Positions 8,294 through 17,045 of a stretch of DNA of 64,000 bases are shown here, piece by piece. The DNA is from Enterobacteriaceae bacterium 89. GTDB lineage: Bacteria; Pseudomonadota; Gammaproteobacteria; Enterobacterales; Enterobacteriaceae. The stretch's first letter is position 1, and each line of letters begins with the position of its first letter. The stretch covers positions 1,426,001 to 1,490,000 of the forward strand of contig RQJH01000003.1 in NCBI GenBank assembly GCA_014156375.1, read 5' to 3'. Below the pieces are notes generated by a model, which was given only the letters and a program-made list of their open reading frames with translations, had not been told where the DNA came from and ran no database searches. The translations under genes were made by a program, and so were the position numbers.

Positions 8294-9211
8294 ATGGATA
8301 CAATGAATATTGGATTAACTGAAATATTATCATTTGCTGCATTAATTGTATCGGCACTCAGTATGCTATATGCAAAAAAGCAAAGTGATTTTGCAAAGAG
8401 AAATCACTTTAATGACTATCGCTCTCATTTATCTCAATCCCACCTAGCATATAGAAAAGCACTAATTAAAACACAAAACAAACATAAAAATGACCTTCTT
8501 GAATTAAGTAGACTAGCTGGGGAAACATTAGTAAAAATAGTTAACCATTTCGATCGACATGACACCAATCAACATGCAGAGAGATATCTAAGGCATTTAC
8601 TGCATGAAAGTTCAGAAATGGTTTTCCGTACATTCCAGGGGCAACTTGCCTGGCAATCTTCAGAAAACATATCACATAGACTTTACCAAACATCTTTTAT
8701 TGAGGACAATCTCAATCCAGTTAAAAATATATTTGGAGATTGTTCTTTCAGGGAAGAAATTAATTTAAAGTATCATTTAGAACCAAGTGCATATCTAGAG
8801 TTAAATTTAGTAAATGATGTTTATTTTTGCAATCTGGTTTTAGAGATGAAAGCAAGACTTGATCAATCTAAACTACAAGAACTGATGAGCAACGTTCAAA
8901 AAGAAATGATTAACTTCAATACGTTGCACAACAATCTAAAAGCCAATCTTACCATAAGCGCTAATTACCTTGACGATTTAATCCTTCAGGGAAATAAAGA
9001 ACACTTCCAACTAAGAGAATCCCCACAACTTTACTCTGAAATGAAAAGAACAAAAACACAATTGAGAACATTAGGTTATATAAACATGCCTGAGGACTTA
9101 GATAAGTCTTTTAGTGGGAAGTTTTATTTCTCAATATCCAAAAGCATCCATTTATGTGCTCTCCTTCATGCAATACAATGTTTACATTCATGGGGCTGGG
9201 ACTATGAATGA
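8294..9211 (+). CDS. Membrane-anchored protein of unknown function, AT-rich
   Basis: A 305-residue protein that I do not recognise. One N-terminal hydrophobic helix (about residues 8-27, ILSFAALIVSALSMLYA) is followed by a basic stretch and long, probably helical segments with Leu/Lys/Asn/Gln bias and no catalytic motif. It looks like a single-pass inner-membrane protein with a cytoplasmic helical domain. Codon use is strongly AT-rich compared with all flanking chromosomal genes, which indicates transfer. The ATG at 8303 is an alternative start; neither has a strong ribosome-binding site. It sits last in the island, 120 bases from guaA. Confidence 0.6.
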   Translation: MDTMNIGLTEILSFAALIVSALSMLYAKKQSDFAKRNHFNDYRSHLSQSHLAYRKALIKTQNKHKNDLLELSRLAGETLVKIVNHFDRHDTNQHAERYLRHLLHESSEMVFRTFQGQLAWQSSENISHRLYQTSFIEDNLNPVKNIFGDCSFREEINLKYHLEPSAYLELNLVNDVYFCNLVLEMKARLDQSKLQELMSNVQKEMINFNTLHNNLKANLTISANYLDDLILQGNKEHFQLRESPQLYSEMKRTKTQLRTLGYINMPEDLDKSFSGKFYFSISKSIHLCALLHAIQCLHSWGWDYE

Positions 9212-9259
9212 TAAAGCATTCTTAATTTAATACGGGAATTTAAATCTTTCATATCATTA

Positions 9260-9298
9260 AAAAGAACACCAATAGATAAAGTTTATTGGTGTTCTTTT
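9260..9298. terminator. Strong bidirectional terminator at the island end
   Basis: AAAAGAACACCAATA (9260-9274) and TATTGGTGTTCTTTT (9284-9298) form a perfect 15-base stem with a 9-base loop, with A and T runs on both flanks. It stops the last island gene on one strand and guaA on the other, replacing the guaA terminator that the insertion moved away. Confidence 0.8.
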
Positions 9299-9328
9299 AT
9301 CAAGTCAGGCAATTAAAAAATCACCCCC

Positions 9329-10906
9329 TCATTCCCACTCAATCGTAGCCGGTGGCTTACCGCTGATGTCGTAAACCACGCGGGAAATGCCGTTGACTTC
9401 GTTGATGATACGGTTGGACACGCGGCCGAGGAAATCGTACGGCAGGTGCGCCCAGTGCGCGGTCATGAAGTCGATGGTTTCAACGGCACGCAGGGAAACA
9501 ACCCAGTCGTACTTACGGCCATCGCCCATTACGCCAACGGAACGGACCGGCAGGAACACGGTGAACGCCTGGCTCACTTTGTTGTACAGATCGGCTTTGT
9601 GCAGCTCTTCGATGAAGATAGCGTCCGCGCGACGCAGCAGGTCGCAGTACTCTTTCTTCACTTCGCCCAGCACGCGAACGCCGAGGCCCGGACCCGGGAA
9701 CGGATGACGGTACAGCATGTCGTACGGCAGGCCGAGTTCCAGACCAATTTTGCGCACTTCGTCTTTGAACAGCTCACGCAGCGGTTCAACCAAGCCCATC
9801 TTCATCTCTTTCGGCAGGCCGCCCACGTTGTGGTGAGATTTGATGACGTGCGCTTTACCGGTAGCGGAAGCGGCGGATTCAATCACGTCAGGGTAGATGG
9901 TGCCCTGCGCCAGCCATTTCACGTCTTCCAGCTTCAGCGCTTCTTCGTCGAACACTTCAACGAACACGCGGCCGATGATTTTACGTTTCGCTTCAGGATC
10001 GTTTTCGCCTTTCAGCGCGTCCAGGAAGCGCTGCTCGCCTTCCACGTGAACGATGTTCAGGCCGAAGTGGTCACCGAACATGTCCATCACCTGCTGGGCT
10101 TCATTCAGACGCAGCAGGCCGTTGTCGACGAACACACAGGTCAGGTTTTTACCGATAGCGCGGTGCAGCAGCATGGCGGTTACGGAGGAGTCCACGCCGC
10201 CGGAGAGGCCGAGGATCACTTTGTCATCGCCAACCTGCTCGCGAATGCGATTCACAGCGTCGTCGATGATTTTTGCTGGCGTCCACAGGGCTTCACACTG
10301 GCAGATGTCGCGCACGAAGCGCTCCAGCATACGCAGACCCTGGCGGGTGTGAGTTACTTCCGGGTGGAACTGCACGCCGTAGAAGCGTTTTTCTTCGTTA
10401 GCCATAATGGCGAACGGACAGGTCTCGGTGCTGGCAACGGTCACGAAGTCTGCCGGGATTGCAGTCACTTTGTCGCCGTGGCTCATCCACACGTCCAGCA
10501 GCGGTTTGCCTTCTGCGGTCAGGGAGTCTTCGATACCGCGGATCAGCGCGCTGTCGGTTTTAACTTCAACCTGCGCATAGCCAAACTCACGCTCGTTGGA
10601 GGACTCAACGTGGCCGCCCAGCTGCATCGCCATGGTCTGCATGCCGTAGCACACACCAAATACCGGTACGCCAGCTTCGAAGACATACTCAGGTGCACGC
10701 GGGCTGTTGTCTTCGGTGGTGCTTTCCGGGCCGCCGGAAAGGATGATGCCGCTTGGATTAAATTCGCGGATCTGGGCTTCGGTCACGTCCCAGGCCCACA
10801 GTTCGCAGTAAACGCCAAGCTCACGGACGCGGCGCGCCACCAGCTGAGTGTACTGAGAACCAAAGTCGAGGATAAGAATGCGATGCTTATGAATATTGTC
10901 GGTCAT
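9329..10906 (-). CDS. guaA: GMP synthase (glutamine-hydrolysing)
   Basis: Converts XMP to GMP using ATP and glutamine, the last step of GMP synthesis in the cytoplasm. The 525-residue length equals that of E. coli GuaA. Class-I glutamine amidotransferase domain at the N-terminus with the nucleophile in GVCYGMQ (about Cys86) and the His/Glu pair in VQFHPEV. Then the ATP-pyrophosphatase P-loop LSGGVDSS, and the C-terminal dimerisation domain ending PPATIEWE. The final codons are part of the island attachment repeat and are fully regenerated. Second gene of the guaBA operon. Confidence 0.98.
   Translation of the reverse strand: MTDNIHKHRILILDFGSQYTQLVARRVRELGVYCELWAWDVTEAQIREFNPSGIILSGGPESTTEDNSPRAPEYVFEAGVPVFGVCYGMQTMAMQLGGHVESSNEREFGYAQVEVKTDSALIRGIEDSLTAEGKPLLDVWMSHGDKVTAIPADFVTVASTETCPFAIMANEEKRFYGVQFHPEVTHTRQGLRMLERFVRDICQCEALWTPAKIIDDAVNRIREQVGDDKVILGLSGGVDSSVTAMLLHRAIGKNLTCVFVDNGLLRLNEAQQVMDMFGDHFGLNIVHVEGEQRFLDALKGENDPEAKRKIIGRVFVEVFDEEALKLEDVKWLAQGTIYPDVIESAASATGKAHVIKSHHNVGGLPKEMKMGLVEPLRELFKDEVRKIGLELGLPYDMLYRHPFPGPGLGVRVLGEVKKEYCDLLRRADAIFIEELHKADLYNKVSQAFTVFLPVRSVGVMGDGRKYDWVVSLRAVETIDFMTAHWAHLPYDFLGRVSNRIINEVNGISRVVYDISGKPPATIEWE
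9331..9343. repeat. Right attachment repeat (attR), inside the guaA 3' end
   Basis: Same 13 bases as 5682-5694; they encode the C-terminal guaA residues and the first base of the stop codon. Confidence 0.75.
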
Positions 10907-10941
10907 TGACGGTCATTCCAGGGCAAGTGAAACAAAATCAA

Positions 10942-10963
10942 GCGCCCGGCATAAGCCGGGCGC
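10942..10963 (-). terminator. Hairpin between guaB and guaA
   Basis: GCGCCCGGC / GCCGGGCGC, a perfect 9-base stem with a 4-base loop, lies in the 65-base guaB-guaA gap. It is followed by a moderately T-rich stretch on the minus strand. It may reduce read-through or stabilise guaB mRNA rather than end transcription. Confidence 0.45.
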
Positions 10964-10971
10964 GGAAATAA

Positions 10972-12438
10972 TCAGGAACCCATACGGTAGTTCGGGGATT
11001 CTTTGGTGATCGTCACGTCGTGAACGTGGCTTTCCTGGATCCCGGCACCGCTGATGCGGACGAACTGTGCTTCGGTGCGCAGCGCATCGATGGTACCACA
11101 GCCGGTCAGGCCCATACAGGAGCGCAGGCCGCCCATCTGCTGGTGAATAATCTCTTTCAGGCGACCTTTATAAGCCACGCGGCCTTCGATACCTTCCGGT
11201 ACCAGTTTGTCAGCGGCGTTATCGCTCTGGAAGTAGCGGTCGGAAGAACCTTTGGACATCGCGCCCAGGGAACCCATACCGCGGTAAGATTTGTAAGAAC
11301 GGCCCTGGTAAAGTTCGATTTCACCCGGAGATTCTTCAGTACCTGCCAGCATGGAACCGACCATCACGGCAGCAGCACCAGCGGCGATTGCTTTAGCGAT
11401 ATCACCAGAGAAACGAATACCACCATCGGCGATAACCGGAATGCCAGTGCCTTCCAGCGCTTCTACCGCGTCAGAAACGGCGGTGATCTGTGGAACGCCC
11501 ACGCCGGTCACGATACGGGTAGTACAGATAGAACCAGGGCCAATACCGACTTTGACCGCGCTGACGCCTGCGTCTGCCAGTGCGCGAGCACCTGCGCCAG
11601 TCGCCACGTTACCGCCGATAATTTGCAGGTCAGGATATTTAGCACGGGTTTCACGAATACGTTGCAGAACGCCTTCAGAGTGACCGTGAGAGGAGTCAAT
11701 CAGCAGTACGTCAACGCCAGCAGCAACCAGCGCATCAACGCGCTCTTCGTTGCCCGCACCTGCACCAACGGCTGCACCTACGCGCAGACGACCCTGCTCA
11801 TCTTTACAGGCGTTAGGTTTACGCTCTGCTTTCTGGAAATCTTTTACGGTGATCATGCCGAGCAGATGGAAACTTGCATCCACCACCAGCGCTTTCTCTA
11901 CGCGCTTTTCGTGCATTTTAGCGAACACCACGTCGCGGGCTTCACCTTCACGCACGGTCACCAGACGCTCTTTTGGCGTCATGTACACGCTGACCGGCTG
12001 ATTCAGGTCGGTCACGAAACGCACGTCACGGCCGGTGATAATCCCGACCAGTTCGTTGTTTTCAGTCACAACTGGGTAGCCTGCAAAGCCGTTGCGGGCG
12101 GTCAGCTCTTTCACTTCAGCAAGCGTGGTGGTTGGCAGAACGGTCTGAGGATCGGTAACAACACCAGATTCATGTTTCTTCACGCGGCGAACTTCTTCCG
12201 CCTGGCGCTCGATAGACATGTTTTTATGAATAAAGCCGATGCCGCCTTCCTGGGCCAGGGCAATGGCCAGGCGCGCTTCAGTCACGGTATCCATGGCTGC
12301 GGAGAGCATAGGAATATTCAGACGAATCTTTTTGGTCAGCTGAGTGCTGAGATCGGCGGTATTCGGCAGAACGGTGGAATGAGCGGGAACGAGGAGGACG
12401 TCGTCAAACGTCAGGGCTTCTTTGGCGATACGTAGCAT
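10972..12438 (-). CDS. guaB: Inosine-5'-monophosphate dehydrogenase
   Basis: Oxidises IMP to XMP with NAD+, the committed step to guanine nucleotides. 488 residues from the ATG at 12436-12438, equal to E. coli; the frame is open further upstream but that extension crosses the promoter. The (beta/alpha)8 barrel is interrupted by two CBS domains (about residues 95-205). The catalytic Cys is in [11 protein letters not shown] (near 305), with IMP-binding motifs DSSHGHS and the flap region following. First gene of guaBA, under a promoter with a PurR box. Confidence 0.98.
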   Translation of the reverse strand: MLRIAKEALTFDDVLLVPAHSTVLPNTADLSTQLTKKIRLNIPMLSAAMDTVTEARLAIALAQEGGIGFIHKNMSIERQAEEVRRVKKHESGVVTDPQTVLPTTTLAEVKELTARNGFAGYPVVTENNELVGIITGRDVRFVTDLNQPVSVYMTPKERLVTVREGEARDVVFAKMHEKRVEKALVVDASFHLLGMITVKDFQKAERKPNACKDEQGRLRVGAAVGAGAGNEERVDALVAAGVDVLLIDSSHGHSEGVLQRIRETRAKYPDLQIIGGNVATGAGARALADAGVSAVKVGIGPGSICTTRIVTGVGVPQITAVSDAVEALEGTGIPVIADGGIRFSGDIAKAIAAGAAAVMVGSMLAGTEESPGEIELYQGRSYKSYRGMGSLGAMSKGSSDRYFQSDNAADKLVPEGIEGRVAYKGRLKEIIHQQMGGLRSCMGLTGCGTIDALRTEAQFVRISGAGIQESHVHDVTITKESPNYRMGS

Positions 12439-12481
12439 GGGCAATATCTCTACCTGGGTGGTTAATAAATATTGCCGTGGC

Positions 12482-12510
12482 ATTATACAGAGCGTAATCG
12501 GTTGCATCCA
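12482..12510 (-). promoter_or_regulatory. guaBA promoter with PurR operator
   Basis: On the minus strand a perfect -10 TATAAT (12482-12487) follows a weak -35 TGGATG (12505-12510) at 17 bases. Between them ATGCAACCGATTACGC (12492-12507) resembles the PurR operator known at E. coli guaB. Guanine-dependent repression by PurR is therefore expected. Confidence 0.65.
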
Positions 12511-12530
12511 CACTTTTTTGCAAATAATGC

Positions 12531-12558
12531 TTGCGATTGCCTCCCGGCGGGTTATATT
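12531..12558 (+). promoter_or_regulatory. Candidate xseA promoter
   Basis: TTGCGA (12531-12536) and TATATT (12553-12558) with a 16-base spacer lie 41 bases before the xseA start, back to back with the guaBA promoter. Confidence 0.4.
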
Positions 12559-12599
12559 CGACTGAATAACCTGCTGATTTAGAATTTGATCTCGCTCAC

Positions 12600-13982
12600 A
12601 TGTTGCCTTCTCAATCCCCCTCAATTTTTACCGTCAGCCGCCTGAATCAGGCCGTGCGTCTGCTGCTTGAGCAGGAGATGGGGCAAGTGTGGATCAGCGG
12701 CGAAATCTCTAACTTTTCCCAGCCCTCTTCCGGCCACTGGTATTTCACCCTTAAAGACGATAACGCCCAGGTACGCTGCGCGATGTTCCGCAACAGCAAT
12801 CGCCGGGTGACGTTCCGACCGCAGCACGGACAGCAGGTTTTGGTTCGCGCCAATATCACGCTGTACGAACCGCGAGGCGACTATCAGATCATCGTCGAAA
12901 GCATGCAGCCAGCGGGTGAAGGGTTGCTGCAACAGAAGTATGAACAGCTAAAAGCAAAGCTCGCCGAAGAAGGGCTTTTCGACCAGCAGTTCAAACAGCC
13001 ACTGCCCTCACCTGCACACTGCATTGGGGTGATCACCTCGAAATCTGGCGCAGCGCTGCACGATATTTTGCACGTGCTGAAGCGTCGCGATCCGTCGCTG
13101 CCGGTGGTGATTTATCCGACTGCCGTGCAGGGCGAAGACGCTCCGGCGCAAATTGTCCGGGCGATTGAGCTGGCAAACCTGCGTGAAGAGTGCGACGTGC
13201 TGATTGTCGGGCGCGGCGGCGGCTCGCTGGAAGATTTATGGAGTTTTAACGACGAGCGCGTGGCGCGGGCCATTTTCGCCAGCCGCATTCCGGTGGTCAG
13301 CGCCGTCGGTCATGAAACCGATGTGACCATCGCCGATTTTGTTGCCGATTTGCGTGCGCCAACGCCTTCTGCCGCTGCGGAAATTGTCAGCCGCAATCAG
13401 CTGGAACTGCTGCGCCAGGTCCAGTCGGCTCAGCAGCGTCTCGAAATGGCGATGGACTACTTCCTTGCCAACCGCAATCGTCGCTTCAGCCTGCTTCATC
13501 ATCGCCTGCAACAGCAGCATCCACAGCTGCGGCTGGCACGTCAACAGACCGTGCTCGACAGGCTGCGTCAGCGCATGAGTTTTGCGCTCGATAATCAGTT
13601 AAAAAAGGCGTCTCAGCACCAGCAAAGGATCACCCAGCGCCTGAATCAGCAAAACCCGCAGCCACGAATTTATCGGGCGCAGACTCGCATTCAGCAGCTG
13701 GAATATCGTCTGGCGCAAACTGTACGAGAGCAGTTGAGCAGCACACGCGAACGTTTCGGTAACGCAGTGACTCACCTGGAAGCCGTCAGCCCACTTTCCA
13801 CGCTGGCGCGAGGCTATAGCGTAACCACCGCTGCCGATGGCAAGCTGGTGAAAAAAGCGAAGCAGCTGAAGGCTGGCGACACGCTGAGCACGCGTCTGGA
13901 AGATGGCGTGGTGGAGAGCGAGGTGACCAAAATCACCCCTGTGAAGAAACCCCGTCAGAAAAAACCGCTTAAACCAGCCTGA
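12600..13982 (+). CDS. xseA: Exodeoxyribonuclease VII large subunit
   Basis: Catalytic subunit of exonuclease VII, which degrades single-stranded DNA from both ends together with several copies of XseB (not encoded here). 460 residues, against 456 in E. coli. The N-terminal OB fold (about 1-100: [26 protein letters not shown]) is followed by the catalytic core with [15 protein letters not shown]-like sequence, [15 protein letters not shown] and [18 protein letters not shown]. Next comes a long coiled-coil (about 270-380, Gln/Arg/Leu-rich), which holds the XseB subunits. Divergent from guaBA. Confidence 0.98.
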   Translation: MLPSQSPSIFTVSRLNQAVRLLLEQEMGQVWISGEISNFSQPSSGHWYFTLKDDNAQVRCAMFRNSNRRVTFRPQHGQQVLVRANITLYEPRGDYQIIVESMQPAGEGLLQQKYEQLKAKLAEEGLFDQQFKQPLPSPAHCIGVITSKSGAALHDILHVLKRRDPSLPVVIYPTAVQGEDAPAQIVRAIELANLREECDVLIVGRGGGSLEDLWSFNDERVARAIFASRIPVVSAVGHETDVTIADFVADLRAPTPSAAAEIVSRNQLELLRQVQSAQQRLEMAMDYFLANRNRRFSLLHHRLQQQHPQLRLARQQTVLDRLRQRMSFALDNQLKKASQHQQRITQRLNQQNPQPRIYRAQTRIQQLEYRLAQTVREQLSSTRERFGNAVTHLEAVSPLSTLARGYSVTTAADGKLVKKAKQLKAGDTLSTRLEDGVVESEVTKITPVKKPRQKKPLKPA

Positions 13983-13990
13983 TGCTCTTT

Positions 13991-14025
13991 GATTGCCCGG
14001 TGGCGCTGCGCTTACCGGACCTACA
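13991..14025. repeat. REP element after xseA
   Basis: Contains GCCCGGTGGCGCTGCGCTTACCGGACCTACA, the usual enterobacterial REP palindrome with its GCGCTGCGCTT centre. It sits between the convergent xseA and yfgJ. Confidence 0.75.
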
Positions 14026-14055
14026 ATCTTGGTCAGATGAGGCAGCGAGCACAGC

Positions 14056-14271
14056 TTAAACCAGCTTAAACTCCACGCGTTTTTTCGAAATCAGCCCATG
14101 GCCGTTCTGGCAGAAATAATCGACCGCACCGCAGGCTTTCAGCACTTCTAACGGTTTATGGCAATCCGGGCACAGCGCCTGCAGGGCAAAATCCTGCTGG
14201 CAGTGATCGCAATGCGCTTTGTCGCCCTGTAACTCCAGTGGATTAGTACAAACCGGACAATTCAGTTCCAT
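14056..14271 (-). CDS. yfgJ: YfgJ, small zinc-ribbon protein
   Basis: A 71-residue protein with paired cysteines CPVC, CDHC, CPDC and a last Cys before QNGHG, the pattern of two treble-clef zinc ribbons. Its C-terminal half (KACGAVDYFC, GLISKKRVEF) matches E. coli YfgJ. The start is the ATG at 14269-14271, 6 bases after AGGAG; a GTG one codon earlier is also in frame. Function unknown in E. coli; a nucleic-acid or protein-binding role is only inferred from the fold. Confidence 0.88.
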   Translation of the reverse strand: MELNCPVCTNPLELQGDKAHCDHCQQDFALQALCPDCHKPLEVLKACGAVDYFCQNGHGLISKKRVEFKLV

Positions 14272-14321
14272 CACTCACTCCTGGCTAATACTGCAAACTT
14301 GCCGTTATTTTACCACAGCCG

Positions 14322-15413
14322 TCAATGCGGACCGCGCAGTTGCTGCAGGATTGTCAGCAATGCGCTCACTTCGGCAATGCGTCGCTGGGTCAATAAACGG
14401 ACCTGCTCTGGCGTGCGGATAAACAGGCTTTGCTCACCGAGAATAAAACGTTGCAGGCAACGGTCATACACCGGACCGCTGAGCGTCCAGCGCTGAACGT
14501 TCTCGCCCTGCCAGATTTCGAGCACTTCTTCCGCTCCACGTCGATCCTGGCTGAGAATAACCCCGTTACGCAGATGAAGGCGAATGCCCTTCTGCCCGCC
14601 AGCGGGCCCGGCGTATTTGTTGAGCCACATTTCCAGCACAATACCACACAGCTCGCCCTGTAAATGAGCGCTGCCTTCCGCTGTGATCACGTCTCCCTTT
14701 GCGATACCGTTGCCCAGCTGGTCTTTAGCTTCAACCAGAGTAAGCGCTAACTGATTGTCAGCCCCTATCGCGGCTAAAGTTTCGTGGATCATCGCCAGCA
14801 CGTGCGTGCCAATATCCACTATCACGCCGTCAGGATGGCGCAGCGTACGGGTATCAGGTTCTCCGGTCGCAAAGTTGAGCGCCATCGGTTCACCTTTGTC
14901 GTTAAACCCACTCGGCTCCAGCAGATAGCCTTCAATTTTGACGATCTCCGCCACGGAAGAAACCTGCGGCGCTAACGTCGGGTAGTCAGCTTCCGGCAGC
15001 CAGTCGCCCTCCAGTTTCCCGAGCGCCAGCTGCGCCACGCCGTCTTTTGCCATCCAGTGGTCAAGCGCCAGCACCCGATCGGTATTCTCAGGCCAATCCA
15101 GCAACTTCTGTAGCTGCTCAAGCTGGGCGAGCGAGGCCGCTACCGGCTTTTCAACCACGATGCGCGGCACGGAAGATTGCAGGACTTTCTCCAGCACCGG
15201 AAAGTGCCAGAGCGATGAAGTGGTGATAAACACCATCTCAGGCTGTGTCGCCAACAGCGCATCCAGTGAGTCACAGCGAGTGATACCCGCAGGCGCTCTG
15301 GTTTCGTCAACGTCAAAGCCGTAGCAGTTGTGCAGCGGAATATTCAGACGCCGCAGAGCAGGCAGATACGCGGTTTCAATCACCGCGCCAAGACCGATAA
15401 AACCTAATTTCAT
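14322..15413 (-). CDS. Gfo/Idh/MocA-family oxidoreductase
   Basis: A 363-residue NAD(P)-dependent enzyme. The N-terminal Rossmann fold opens MKLGFIGLGAVIETAYLPAL, and the conserved VVEKPVA contains the family Glu-Lys-Pro motif (Lys in catalysis). DIGTHVL later in the protein is the Asp-x-Gly-x-His signature. Family members act on sugars or related polyols. The substrate is not visible here and no sugar transporter or kinase is nearby. The gene stands alone between der and yfgJ, a position where E. coli K-12 has no such gene. Confidence 0.82.
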   Translation of the reverse strand: MKLGFIGLGAVIETAYLPALRRLNIPLHNCYGFDVDETRAPAGITRCDSLDALLATQPEMVFITTSSLWHFPVLEKVLQSSVPRIVVEKPVAASLAQLEQLQKLLDWPENTDRVLALDHWMAKDGVAQLALGKLEGDWLPEADYPTLAPQVSSVAEIVKIEGYLLEPSGFNDKGEPMALNFATGEPDTRTLRHPDGVIVDIGTHVLAMIHETLAAIGADNQLALTLVEAKDQLGNGIAKGDVITAEGSAHLQGELCGIVLEMWLNKYAGPAGGQKGIRLHLRNGVILSQDRRGAEEVLEIWQGENVQRWTLSGPVYDRCLQRFILGEQSLFIRTPEQVRLLTQRRIAEVSALLTILQQLRGPH

Positions 15414-15431
15414 CTGAACCTCAAAATGAAA

Positions 15432-15453
15432 AAACCCGCCGGGAGGCGGGTTT
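15432..15453 (-). terminator. der terminator
   Basis: AAACCCGCC / GGCGGGTTT stem of 9 bases with a 4-base loop and a T run on the minus strand, directly after the der stop and before the oxidoreductase start. Confidence 0.8.
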
Positions 15454-15485
15454 AAAGTGCGTTCCGCGCCGAAATAAAATGGCGC

Positions 15486-16961
15486 TTACTTACCTTTCTT
15501 AATGTGTTTAATCAGACGCTTACGCTTACGCATCTGGTTAGGCGTCAGGGTGTTACGTTTGTTAGCAAACGGGTTATCCCCTTCCTTGAACTGGATACGG
15601 ATTGGCGTACCCATCACTTCCAGCGATTTGCGGAAGTAGTTCATCAGATAGCGCTTGTAGGAATCCGGCAGGTCTTTCACCTGGTTGCCGTGGATAACGA
15701 CAATCGGCGGGTTGTAGCCACCGGCGTGAGCATATTTCAGCTTCACGCGACGACCGCGAACCAGCGGCGGCTGGTGATCGTCCTGCGCCATATTCATGAT
15801 GCGGGTCAGCATCGCGGTGCTCTGGCGCTTGGTGGAGCTGTCGTAGGCTTCACGAACAGATTCAAACAGGTTGCCTACGCCGCTGCCGTGCAGAGCAGAG
15901 ATAAAGTGCACACGGGCAAAGTCGATAAAGCCCAGACGGAAGTCCAGAGTCTCTTTCACCTGCTCGCGCACTTCGTTGCTCAGGCCATCCCACTTGTTGA
16001 CCACGATCACCAGTGAGCGCCCACTATTGAGGATAAAGCCCAGCAGCGAGAGGTCCTGATCAGAAATCCCTTCGCGGGCGTCGATGACCAGCAGCACCAC
16101 GTTGGCGTCTTCAATCGCCTGCAGGGTTTTGATAACGGAGAATTTCTCTACGGTATCGGTAATTTTTCCGCGTTTACGCACCCCGGCGGTATCGATGAGG
16201 ATGTATTCACGCTCATCGCGCTCCATCGGGATGTAGATACTGTCACGGGTGGTGCCTGGCATGTCGTAAACCACGACGCGGTCTTCACCGAGAATACGGT
16301 TAGTTAGCGTTGACTTACCAACGTTCGGGCGGCCGACGATAGCCAGTTTGATGGGCAGATCCTGCGGGTTGAAGGTGTCTTCCGGCTCTTCTTCTTCGCC
16401 GTTTTGCTCCGCTTCAAACTGTGCCCAGTACGCTTCGTCTTCGTCGACTTCTTCTGGCGGATCAATATCATCCATATACGGCAGCAGCGCCTGTTCCAGC
16501 AGGCTGGTCACGCCGCGCCCGTGGGATGCCGCAATCGGATGAATATCACCCAGACCCAGCGACCAGAAATCAGCCACGGCCTGGTCCGGATCGATACCGT
16601 CCGTTTTGTTAGCCACCAGGAAAGTCGATTTTTCGCGGGAGCGCAGATGTTTTGCGATAGCAATGTCAGCCGGCATCAGACCAGCGCGCGCATCGACCAT
16701 GAACAGCACAACGTCTGCTTCTTCGATAGCGAGCAGCGACTGCTCTGCCATGCGAGTTTCCACGCCCTCTTCGGTGCCATCAATACCGCCGGTATCGATA
16801 CAGATAAACTCGCGGCCTTCCACTTCAGCACGACCGTACTTACGGTCACGAGTCAGACCCGGGAAATCCGCGACCAGCGCGTCTCGTGTACGCGTCAGGC
16901 GGTTAAACAGCGTGGATTTTCCAACGTTAGGGCGCCCGACAAGCGCGACCACAGGTACCAT
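15486..16961 (-). CDS. der: Ribosome-assembly GTPase Der (EngA)
   Basis: Essential double-domain GTPase for 50S ribosomal subunit maturation. 491 residues from the ATG at 16959-16961 (protein begins MVPVVALVG); the open frame extends 22 codons further but this start is the conserved one. Two P-loops GRPNVGKST (near residues 9 and 210), G3 DTGG and DTAG, G4 NKTD and NKWD are all present. An acidic linker separates the G domains, and a C-terminal KH-like domain ends in a basic tail ([14 protein letters not shown]). Last gene of the rlmN-to-der train. Confidence 0.98.
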   Translation of the reverse strand: MVPVVALVGRPNVGKSTLFNRLTRTRDALVADFPGLTRDRKYGRAEVEGREFICIDTGGIDGTEEGVETRMAEQSLLAIEEADVVLFMVDARAGLMPADIAIAKHLRSREKSTFLVANKTDGIDPDQAVADFWSLGLGDIHPIAASHGRGVTSLLEQALLPYMDDIDPPEEVDEDEAYWAQFEAEQNGEEEEPEDTFNPQDLPIKLAIVGRPNVGKSTLTNRILGEDRVVVYDMPGTTRDSIYIPMERDEREYILIDTAGVRKRGKITDTVEKFSVIKTLQAIEDANVVLLVIDAREGISDQDLSLLGFILNSGRSLVIVVNKWDGLSNEVREQVKETLDFRLGFIDFARVHFISALHGSGVGNLFESVREAYDSSTKRQSTAMLTRIMNMAQDDHQPPLVRGRRVKLKYAHAGGYNPPIVVIHGNQVKDLPDSYKRYLMNYFRKSLEVMGTPIRIQFKEGDNPFANKRNTLTPNQMRKRKRLIKHIKKGK

Positions 16962-16994
16962 GATAAATGCCTCATAAAATCTAAAAACAGTAAA

Positions 16995-17020
16995 ACGGCC
17001 CCTGTTCAGACAGGAGCCGT
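16995..17020 (-). terminator. Hairpin between bamB and der
   Basis: ACGGCTCCTGT / ACAGGGGCCGT on the minus strand pairs over 11 bases with one mismatch and a 4-base loop, then TTTT. It is probably a partial terminator that lowers der expression relative to bamB. Confidence 0.6.
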
Positions 17021-17045
17021 CTTGCATTACTTCTCGCGAACGGAC

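Larger units (their letters stand above)
5682..9343. mobile_element. Small genomic island inserted at the 3' end of guaA
   Basis: The sequence ATTCCCACTCAAT occurs at 5682-5694 and again at 9331-9343, where it encodes the last guaA codons (Ile-Glu-Trp-Glu and the start of the stop codon) on the minus strand. At the left copy the complement continues ATTGAGTGGGAATAA, that is, the same codons plus a stop. This is the footprint of site-specific insertion with regeneration of guaA, a known island target in enterics. Content between the repeats differs in composition: a roughly balanced metallo-beta-lactamase gene, an IS remnant and an AT-rich gene. I see no integrase, so the element is probably a decayed remnant. 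Confidence 0.75.

Noticed and set aside
9446-10909. A 487-codon open frame on the plus strand opposite guaA
   Set aside because: It is the shadow of guaA: composition is typical of an antisense frame (His/Phe/Val-rich), with no motif or ribosome-binding site.
11020-12435. A 471-codon open frame opposite guaB
   Set aside because: Antisense shadow of guaB, Thr/His/Cys-rich with no recognisable domain.
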